Source: Reclinomonas americana ATCC 50394
Taxonomy: Eukaryota > Jakobida > Jakobea > Jakobida
Assembly: GCA_048213135.1 (NCBI GenBank)
Contig: PS015060.1
Span: 108,689 to 134,749 of the forward strand
Direction of reading: 5' to 3'
DNA: 26,061 nt
The notes below the pieces were generated by a model that was not told the DNA's origin, ran no database searches, and saw only the letters and a list, made by a program, of their open reading frames with translations. How positions within the stretch are numbered: the stretch's first letter is position 1; the number at the start of each line of letters is the position of its first letter. A program made the position numbers and the translations under genes. Below, piece after piece: positions 10,101 to 20,769 of the stretch.

Positions 10101-12844
10101 ATCCATCTCCTCATTCGTAAGCAGAACATGCGCGCCCTCACGTGCCACAAGCTCGCGCAGCGCCTCCACGTCGTCGTCAAATGCCATCTCCCATGCTTTC
10201 CTCATCGGTCGCTGGGGAATGGCACTGCCAACATATCGGAGAGTGAGTTCGAGAGTGCGTACAACCTGGCACTGAAAAAATATCGGCGCACGAAACGGAG
10301 ACTAAACGTCGCACGCAGAGTGAACGAGTATGCGAAAATGTAGGAATGAGACAAATGATCGACTAGGCGAAAGAATGGAACGGCGTGAAAGCCTCACCTT
10401 GCGTGCTGGAGCTGCCAATTCCGCATAAACAGTGAGCAAAGAAATGCGCAACATGAAAACACGCAACGGGACCAAACCTGCTGGTGGGGGCTGTGGTAGA
10501 GGAACAGGTGGAGGCGCAGCGAGACCTTCAAGGAACTCGGCCACTTGCATTCTGCCCTTGCGTCGTGCCGACTGGGCAGCCGTCTTGCCCTTGGAGGTGA
10601 CCACACCGATGAGATCAGGGTAGCGATTGACGAGGAGCCGCACGATGGCTTCATGGCCATGCATGGTAGCAAAGTGCAGCGCGGTGGACTGAGGATGACT
10701 AGCTTGAACCCTGCCGAGCGCTCGCACCATTTCCGGCGGACATCGTCTCTCGTCGGCAAGCAACCACTCCACCACTCGGAGATGCCCGGCAGAAGCGGCC
10801 CCCATCAACGGTGTGAGGCCATACTTGGTGACCGCTTGAGCGAGCTGCGGCCCAATGCCGGTCTCCTCCCACAAATACTCCAAAACGGAGAGGTGGCCGT
10901 GATGTGCGGCCCAATAAAATGCGGAGCCACGGGCACCCATCCCCTCACTCGTCAGTAGGACGTGAGCACCATCACGCGCCACCATCGCACGGAGAGCGTC
11001 CACATCGCCGTCCCTCGCCAGCTGCCACGCACATTTCCTCTGAAGAATCGCACTGCCAGCAATCAACGTGAGGGTGTGTATGCAAGCTGAGACCGACGAA
11101 CCACAAGTGTACGAAACTAGGAGTGCACATCGCATGCAAAATGAACGACAATAAGAATAATGTGAGACGATGGATCGAGTGGCAGAATGAAAACGCGATG
11201 ACGGTCTCACCTGTGGGGCTACGGAGAAAAAAACAGGAAAGCGTGAGCAAAAAGAAGAGCAGCAAGGCAACATACAAAAGCCGTCAAACCTTGTGGTGGT
11301 GGCGGAGGTGGCGGTGGAGGAGCAGCGAGATTGTCAAGGAACTGGGCCACCTGCTGCTTGCCCTTCTCTCGTGCCCATTGCGCCGCTGTTTTGCCCCGCT
11401 TGTTTACCATGCCAATCAGACCAGGAGAGCGAGCGGCAAGGAGCTGCACAACGGCGAGGTGGCCGTTGGAGGCAGCATAATGCAGCGCGGTAGACTGTGA
11501 GTTGCCGGACATGCAACTGTCAACAGCCCGCACCATCTCCGGCGGGCACCGTCTCTCGTCGGCGAGCAACCACTCCACAACTTCCAGACGGCCATTCGAG
11601 GCCGCGACCATCAGCGGTGTGAAGCCGCTATCGTTGGTCATGTGTGCGAGTTGCGGTCCGGCGCCACTCTCCTCCCACAAGTACTCCAAGACAGAGAGAT
11701 GGCCGCGCTGAGCAGCCCAGTGAAACGAGTTGCCACTGGCACTCATCTCCTCCCTCTCCAGCAGTATCTGGGCGCCCTCACGCGCCACCAACCTGCGCAG
11801 CGCTTGCAAATCGTCGTCCCTCGCCATCTCATACGCTTTCTTCCCCTGTTGTTGAGAAATTGCACTGCCAACAAATCAAAGTGCGATTGTGAGTGCGCTT
11901 GCAAGCGAAAACTGACAAATCACACGCATACACGAAACTGAAAACAATGCACGGCATGGAGGGTGGAGTTAGAAACAAGTCGGCGTGAGACAATCGGTTG
12001 ACTGGCGGAGAGAGAACAGTATGACGGGCTTACCGGGCGTGCTGCCACTGTACCGCAAAAGAAGAAGCAAACACATGAAACACGGTGAGCAGAAAGACCA
12101 CGGCCAGCAATCAAGACGACAGACATGGCAAGCACACCTGGAGGTGGAGAAGCAGGCGGCTGTGTGGCTGGCGGAGAGGACAGTGGCAGTGGTGGCAGTG
12201 GTGGCAGCGGTGGAAGCGGAAGTTCCGCAACAAGGCTGTCAATCAACTCGGCCACCTTCTGCTTGTCGTAGTTGCGCGCCCATTGCGCCGCCGTCTTGCC
12301 CTCCTTGTTGACCAACGGAATCAGACCGGGGAAGCGAGTGGCAAGGAGCTGCACAATGTTGCTGCGGCCATTTGCGGCAGCAAAGTGCAGTGCGGTGGAC
12401 TGTGGATGCACAGAGCGGTCATTGGTGGCCATCAGAACCATCTCCGGAGGACACCGCCGCTCGTCGGCAAGCAGCCACTCCACCACACGCAAACGCCCAA
12501 AGCACGAGGCCGCCATCAACGGCGTCACGCCATAGTCATCGGCCACGTGCGCGAGTTGTGGCCCCATGCCAGACTCCTCCCACAAGAACGCCAACGCCGG
12601 AAGATGACCATGCACGGCGGCGCAGTAGAAAGCCGACCAGCCACGCTCACTCATCTCTTCTCTCTTCAGCAGTGTCTGGGCGCCCTCACGCGCCACCAAC
12701 TTGCGCAGTGCGCTCACATTGCCGTCTCTTGCCATTGCCCACGCTTTTTTCCTGCGTTGCGGATCGGGGGCACTGTGGAGGTATTATCAGTGTGCGTATA
12801 AAGAGCAGATATGCGCTGAAAGACCACGCAGGAGCACACCTCAT
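7130..12844 (-). CDS. Kinase gene B: ankyrin cassettes x4 - coiled coil - protein kinase - C3HC4 RING
   Basis: Tandem paralogue of gene A with the same 16-exon plan: 12840-12844, 12138-12772, 12034-12047, 11290-11845, 11211-11218, 10478-11039, 10398-10411, 9569-10211, 9457-9470, 8844-9366, 8609-8784, 8441-8547, 8163-8282, 7816-7921, 7470-7747, 7130-7403. Phases close exactly, giving 1344 residues. The first coding exon is only ATGAG. The kinase has [32 protein letters not shown] for DFG and YADP for APE. The RING (about 1285-1322) keeps all eight metal ligands in the C3HC4 order CMVC...CGH...C..C...CPVC. Kinase and RING are nearly identical to gene A, while the ankyrin region is mosaic. A hinge-region Glu in gene A is Lys here (CIVLEGM versus CIVLKGM). 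It resembles plant KEG-type RING-kinase-ankyrin proteins, but the domain order is reversed. Function is inferred from domains only. Confidence 0.8.
8844..9366 (-). other. Gene B coiled-coil exon
   Basis: Encodes a long Arg/Gln/Glu/Ala helix with heptad-like spacing (for example [20 protein letters not shown] and [17 protein letters not shown]). It links the ankyrin region to the kinase. The gene A equivalent is 2520-3063. It probably mediates self-association, which could support kinase or RING dimerisation. Confidence 0.75.
9569..10211 (-). repeat. Gene B ankyrin cassette 4 (mosaic)
   Basis: The N-terminal stretch ([30 protein letters not shown]) and the Ala/Pro tail match gene A cassette 4. 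The middle ([25 protein letters not shown]) matches gene A cassette 3. It is followed by microexon 9457-9470, identical in sequence to 3147-3160 of gene A. Confidence 0.8.
10478..11039 (-). repeat. Gene B ankyrin cassette 3
   Basis: Begins [20 protein letters not shown]; counterpart of gene A cassette 2 across its whole length. It is followed by the 14-nt microexon 10398-10411. Confidence 0.8.
11290..11845 (-). repeat. Gene B ankyrin cassette 2
   Basis: Begins GKKAYEMARDDDLQAL; core includes [20 protein letters not shown], shared with gene A cassette 1. The tail is a proline run ending at CAAG|GTTTGA. It is followed by the 8-nt microexon 11211-11218. Confidence 0.8.
12138..12772 (-). repeat. 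Gene B ankyrin cassette 1
   Basis: Begins SAPDPQRRKKAWAMARDGN; core includes [19 protein letters not shown]. The Pro/Leu/Ser tail ends at CAG|GTGTGC. No full counterpart exists in gene A, whose first cassette shares only the N-terminal part. It is followed by microexon 12034-12047 (14 nt). Confidence 0.8.
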
Positions 12845-13449
12845 TCTTCCTGAGAGATTGGAAGGGAGAAGACACCAGCAGATACTTTTTCGTTTGCCTT
12901 CTCTTGCGCAAGTGTGTTTGCGTGCGAGAGTTTTTGACGTCGAGTTTTTCCGTGTTGCCCTCACTTGTCCTATTTCATGCACGCGACGTTGTGAGATTCT
13001 TCTCGCCGTGCAAGTGGCCTGCATGTCATATACGCCAATGTAAAACGCCAAAGGAAAGACTGTGCTTGGTCCCCACGCAACGCTCGACTTGTCACCGCTG
13101 CGCGCGAAATACCGCATGCACGTCGACGTCGTTCTCGAGGCCCGCCGGTCCACAGCGTGGATAGCCACTGTCCAGTACGCATTACCGCAAAGTGCAGGTG
13201 AGAGCGATGTTGCAGAATGCACGGCCTGCAAGTTCAAGGTCATTCGCAAAGGTCTCGACGTTTGCGTGCGACCGACTTATAATTACAATTCGAATTACAA
13301 ACCCAGTCAGCGCGCGCCTGGGTGACTGACTCTTTTATTCTAACACTCGCAATTGTGAAAACCGGAAACCAATGACGCTCAACACGGCCAAGAAGTTCAA
13401 CGTCAGATGTCCTGCGCGCTTTGTTTCATTCGTTGTTTGTGAGAGAGCA
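12845..13449. other. Divergent intergenic region between gene B and CSN6
   Basis: About 600 bp must carry the promoters of both head-to-head genes. The gene B side shares sequence with the region upstream of gene A, including the 36-nt block at 12966-13001 with its own ATGAAATAG (12970-12978). An AT-rich patch with TTATAATTACAATTCGAATT at 13277-13296 stands out in GC-rich surroundings and could be a core promoter element for CSN6. A plus-strand frame at 13062-13325 is open but has no recognisable family. Confidence 0.5.
12966..13001 (-). promoter_or_regulatory. Conserved upstream block of gene B
   Basis: Matches 6669-6704 with a single substitution while flanking sequence has diverged more, so it is a candidate 5' UTR or promoter element. 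It contains a Met-Lys-stop upstream frame on the sense strand. Confidence 0.4.
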
Positions 13450-16347
<2,898 letters not shown>

Positions 16348-16749
16348 ACACATTTGTCGCCCCGCCAGTGCATCGTTGGTGTGGTTGTGAATGTGCAGTG
16401 AATGTTGAAATCCAAGAGGAGCATGCGTAATTCTCTTCGCTGAAAGCGGGCAGCTTCACTCATGCAGACGACAGCACGTCTCCTGGAAACTGCACAGCCC
16501 ACACTAGCGCGCCGCCGTCCACCAGAGAGCAGCATCCGCAATCCATTTCCAGCACAGGCCAGATTTGTTGCACACGACAAATGGCGCTACCCGAATTGCC
16601 TCCCATCCAGGCTTCCTTCGTTGGCTGCGCCGCGACGGCGAGCTCTCATACTTGGTTTCCTTCCCAGCCGCCCACTACCAAGGACGACAGTAAGCGGCAG
16701 TCAGCACGGGATACGCAGCCGTCAACGCCCAGGGTGGCACGAGGGTAGC

Positions 16750-17300
16750 CAGTGCCATTCCATTCCTTCGCGAACAATCGCAACCGATGCGGCGCTCGCC
16801 GAGAGGAGCAACCGACGGCGAATACTGGGACTCGTGGGCCCAGTCGCTCCTTCCCGACCAAAGCGACCACGAGCAGGGCCGCCGAGAACCGAAAAATGCG
16901 GCACAAGAAGAAGTGGGGAACATCACCAGGCAGGCCCATTGGCCCGGCCGTTCTTTCCATCGCACGCTATTGCGAGCGAGACCGCCGCGAACGGGGTCAC
17001 GGTATGAAGAGGGAGGCGATGACAGCACCTGGCAGGCCCATTGGCCAGGCGATTGCCACAACAGACCGCCGCGAACCGGAAAATGCGGCAAATGCAAGGA
17101 AGCGGTACACAGCAGCACGCCCCTGCAGGAGGCGACAGCGCCATCCCTTTCCATCGCACGCGATTGCGACAGTGACCGCCGAGGGTCATGGCAATTGAAG
17201 AGAGGCGGTGCAAAGCAGCACGCTGCTCCACGCGGACAGCACCAATCCTTTCCGACGGCAACGTGCCATCGCGACCATTTCCGCCGCCGAGATACTCGCC
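16750..17300. repeat. Degenerate interspersed repeats downstream of CSN6
   Basis: Several phrases recur: GAACCGAAAAATGCGGCA (about 16886) and GAACCGGAAAATGCGGCA (about 17075); AGGCCCATTGGCC (about 16933 and 17035); TTTCCATCGCACGC (about 16954 and 17148). Offsets differ (about 100 to 190 nt), so this is a scrambled rather than a clean tandem array. Confidence 0.5.
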
Positions 17301-17312
17301 GCTCACGGGAAT

Positions 17313-17313
<1 letters not shown>

Positions 17314-17346
<33 letters not shown>
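17314..17346. repeat. AGC trinucleotide repeat
   Basis: Eleven uninterrupted AGC units, outside any supported coding exon. Confidence 0.9.
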
Positions 17347-17541
17347 GAGGGACATCCTTATCGCGGTGCCGGGGCAGGTTGTATTGTCGAACACATGCAA
17401 GGGCGCGAACACGGCACGCGCACCCTTCCGGGATCACAACGGAACACGAAGAAGAGGGAGGCAGGGGGGGAATACTCGGCAACAAGCCGAAAAACACAAA
17501 GAAAACGAGGCATTGGTGGAAGAGAGAGGAGAAAAGATGGA

Positions 17542-19970
17542 TCATTCCTCGACCGGCTCCGGAGCTGGGCTGCGGCTGTGGCTTCGATCGGGCGGTGGGC
17601 TGCGAGCAGGGGTCGGGCTGCGTGATGCCGAGTGGGAGGCGCTGCGGTCGGGCAGAGGGTGTGAGCAGTGGGAAGAGGAAGGGAGAGGATGAAGAGAAAG
17701 AGGTGAGTTGGGGAGACATGCAATGAAGGAAAGAAGGGCGACGCGTGCACAGAATCTCTCGCTCACCCTCCACACGCACAAACAAGCCCTTTCCCCCCTC
17801 CCACCCCTTTCCCTCGCACACACACCTTCGAGCACCGGCGGACGGCGAGCGCGACCCACTGCGACGTTCCTTCTTCTCGCGCTCCTGCGACCCGTTGCGG
17901 CGGCTCGACGACTTCTCCGCACTCGGGCTCCGGCTGCTGTGACGACGCGGAGAGCGCGATCGTCGGCGCGGGGACGGCGAGCGACTGCGGCTGCCGTGGC
18001 GGCGGCGCGGCGAACGCGAGCGACTGCACGGCGACACAATGAGAATATGCGCACGAGGTCACGCACAGAAAATGGGCGATCGCGCACTTTTGACGACGGC
18101 GGCGCGACGGTGCCTTGACCGGCCTATCCAGCACACACACACAATGAGTTTCCTTCTTCACAAACCACGGTCGAAACACGCCCTCCCCCACGCAACTTGT
18201 CATCAAAGTAATTGAAGGTGACCAACACCGTGCTATCATCGTTATCGTAGTCCACGTAGCCCTTCTTTTGCATGGCGCGAATCAGCGTGGCAAACGTGCC
18301 GAACCCCGTGTCAAAGATCTGGAAATCGCGCTGCAAGCGACGCATGCGATCGTTGATCACCGACGCGTTGTACGGCATTGGCTTGTGCTCCTTGCCCAGC
18401 TCCTTCAGTGCCTCCACAAACAGCCACTGCACCTCGCGGTCCGACACAGTCGGGCGCCTATGGGAAGCGAGGATGAGAGTGAGAAGGTGGAGGGCAAAGG
18501 CGAGACACGAACCGGGGTGAGCCGGTGGGACCACGTCGCCTTCTCCTGCGTGGCGAGGAGCGGCGTGGAGAGCGCGAGGAGCGTCGCTCGCTATCGCGCT
18601 CGCGGCGTGGGGAGCGAGAGCGTGATCGGCGGCCAGAGCTGTGGGGGGTGAGGGCAAGGGAGGGTAAGGGAGGGTAAGGCAAAGGAGGAGAGAGAGGGAG
18701 GGGGGGGGGGGAAGAAGAAGAAGAAGAAGGAGACTGAGAGGAAAGGGAAGAGAAGGAGAGAGACAGAAGGAAGACGCAGAGAAGGAGAGACAGAGGGAAG
18801 GAGGCAGAGAAGAGGAGTCAGAAAGAGAACGAGGAAACAATGAGAGACTGAGAGAGTACGTGCATCTGTGAGAGCGCTCGTGCACTCACTCCATCCACGT
18901 TCCAACGCCGCAGCTTCAACTGCGACCACGCGTGCGAGAAACACACCCCCCCAAAAAAGAACGCGTGATTCAAACTGAATCTCTTCCTGCATTCACGCGC
19001 GACAAGTTGTGCATTCACACTCTCTTTGTCAAGGAAGGACACAGAGGTAAATACACACAGAGAGAGGGACTGTAACACAGAGTAATCTGTGAGGGAACGA
19101 GTATGCGCGTGAGAGAGAGACAGAGAGACAGTGAAACGAGAAAAGAAGGAGAGATTGAGAGAGAAAATGTGCATCTGTGAGAGAGTTCATGCGCTCGCTC
19201 CATCCGCGATCCAACACCACAGCTTCAACTGCGACCACGCGTGCAAGAAACACACCAAAAAGAAAAAAAGAACGGTGCAATCTGAATCTCTTCATGCATT
19301 CACGCGCGACAAGTTGTGCATTGACACTCTCCTTGTCAAGGAAGGACACAGAGGTAAACACACAGAGAGAGGGACTGTAACACAGAGTAATCTATGAGGA
19401 ATGTGCGCGCGTGAGAGAGAAAGAGTGCAACGAGGAAAGAATGAAAGATTGAGAGAGAAAACGTGCATCTGTGAGAGAGTTCATGCGCTCGCTCCATCCG
19501 CGATCCAACACCACAGCTTCAACTGCGACCACGCGTGCAAGAAACACATCAAAAAAAAAAGAACGGTGCAATCTGAATCTCTTCCTGCATTCACGCGACA
19601 AGTTGTGCATTGGACACTCTCCTTGTCGCATGCGCACGTGCAAGAGTGAGCCTTTTTCGCGCGCAAAATAGTACACGCACAAACTTGCAACAACACACAA
19701 ACAAACAAGAAGACGAGTGGCACATCTCGCGCGCGCAACATGTCTCACTCTCTCTTCTCTCCTTCCCTCTCTCTTTCTCTCTTCGTCACACTACTTGCAT
19801 GTATGCGCGCGCGCACGCAACTCCTCCGCTGGCCGACTTCGTTTTCTCAGAGGCGATGCATCGGCTGCATCTGCGCCTCCACTTGGTCGCGTGGACACCG
19901 ACGCGGAGCCTTCGCCGTTGTGGTGTGAGTGTGCGGGACTGCCGGAGCGAGAGCGACTGCGTTTGCCCAT
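17542..19970 (-). CDS. RS-rich protein with a LOTUS/OST-HTH-like domain
   Basis: Six exons: 19822-19970, 18513-18638, 18197-18457, 18088-18123, 17826-18023, 17542-17641. All five introns are phase 2 and the frame closes to 289 residues. It begins MGKRSRSRSGSPAH, continues with an Arg-Ser block (GRRSRSRSPRRERDSERRSS), a compact domain, then a basic and RS-rich tail ending RSPAPEPVEE. The domain (SDREVQWLFVEALKELG, ASVINDRMRRLQRDFQIFD, GFGTFATLIRAMQKKGYVDY) fits the LOTUS/OST-HTH winged-helix pattern, including the DFxxxxxGFxxFxxLIRxM core. Such domains bind RNA or RNA helicases, and RS domains direct proteins to splicing compartments. A nuclear mRNA-processing role is therefore inferred. The domain call is by eye; another winged helix is possible. 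Intron 1 is 1.18 kb and holds three direct repeats. Confidence 0.75.
18690..18860. repeat. Purine-rich low-complexity tract (CT-rich on the sense strand)
   Basis: G run followed by GAA repeats and GA-rich sequence on the plus strand. On the minus (sense) strand it is a pyrimidine tract upstream of the intron 1 acceptor of the RS/LOTUS gene. Confidence 0.8.
18860..19630. repeat. Three direct repeats of about 300 bp in intron 1 of the RS/LOTUS gene
   Basis: Units start with GTGCATCTGTGAGAG at 18860, 19169 and 19463 (periods 309 and 294); the third unit is truncated after about 165 nt. Shared landmarks are AGCTTCAACTGCGACCACGC, ATTCACGCG...GACAAGTTGTGCATT and, in units 1 and 2, GGGACTGTAACACAGAGTAA. 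Units 2 and 3 are more alike than either is to unit 1. Confidence 0.88.
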
Positions 19971-20769
19971 TGTCGTTGTTTGTGTAAGGAGAGAGTGGAT
20001 GAGGACAAAGATTGGTATCTTTGGATTCTTGCGAGAGAATTCGTTGGTGGCGATGCTCCGCAAGCTCCCTCTATGTTACTGCTACTGCGTAGTGCGCTCT
20101 AAGAGCTTCTAATTGACGTGTGAAACACAGCTCAAACTTGAGCAGGACTTGAGATAAATGTGAAAAGACTGACTTTACCCGTCTGACAGTGTGCCGCATA
20201 AGCCCCGACCTTCCCGTGGTGCGCTGAGCGTGCGACTGGCGTTGTTGTGTAGGCGACATGCTGGCCTACCTCGAAAAATACGAAAAGGCAACGAAGCGTG
20301 AAAGCTGTGCACGTGGCTGCACCACTCAAAATGGGCTTCTGAACGTGCTCGTGCAAGAAATCGATGAGTGGCAATGCTCGGTGTGCGCCCTCTATGTTAC
20401 TGCTACTGCGTAGTGCATTCAGGAAGCTATTCAATGACGCGTGGAACGCTGTCACCGACTGAGCAGAACTCGTGCTGGACGCGAAATACGTGATTTTACC
20501 CCTCATACAGTGTGCCGCATAAGCCCCGACCTTCCCGTGGTGCACTGATCGTGTGACTGGCGTCGTTGTATAGCCGAGGCACTGAAGTACCTCGAAAAAT
20601 CAGGAAACCAATGCCTCAAGGAAGCTGTGGTCGACGGCCGCCTGCTCTCCTTGCGCCATGCAATTTCTGCACTTCTTTCTAAGTTTTCTCCTTTTTTTGC
20701 ACACTGCGAGCGGGCGATGGCGCGGGGTGGGATGCACTACTCGAGAACGTTGCAATAAAAGTGGTTTTT
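19971..20769. other. Intergenic between the RS/LOTUS gene start and the Sec5 stop
   Basis: About 800 bp. It contains the promoter of the RS/LOTUS gene, the two-copy 321-bp element (about 20040-20640) and probably the Sec5 3' UTR at its right end. No protein family was recognised on either strand. Confidence 0.55.
20040..20640. repeat. Tandem two-copy element with a 321-bp period and invariant boxes
   Basis: Three boxes repeat at exactly the same offset of 321: 20067-20095 and 20388-20416 (29 nt identical); 20187-20222 and 20508-20543 (36 nt identical, includes GCCCCGACCTTCCCGTGG); 20267-20279 and 20588-20600 (TACCTCGAAAAAT). Sequence between the boxes has diverged strongly. Candidate tandem non-coding RNA genes or regulatory modules. 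Confidence 0.75.

Larger units (their letters stand above)
16348..17541. other. Convergent intergenic region between CSN6 and the RS/LOTUS gene
   Basis: About 1.2 kb between two facing stop codons, containing both 3' UTRs. It has degenerate repeats (16750-17300) and an AGC run (17314-17346). Open frames occur on both strands because the sequence is GC-rich, but none has a recognisable domain, splice pattern or initiation context. Confidence 0.5.

Noticed and set aside
13062-13325. An 87-residue plus-strand frame upstream of CSN6.
   Set aside because: No family, no good initiation context, and it sits where the shared promoter of gene B and CSN6 must lie. Kept only as a possible relic.
16462-17007. 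Open frames of 145-245 residues on both strands downstream of CSN6.
   Set aside because: Arg/Pro-rich low-information peptides in several frames at once, within degenerate repeats and GC-rich sequence; no domain and no splice pattern.
20132-20545. A 137-residue minus-strand frame spanning the 321-bp element.
   Set aside because: The frame is not kept between the two copies: copy 1 has stops within the aligned part. The conserved boxes are identical at the nucleotide level, including third positions, so coding is unlikely.
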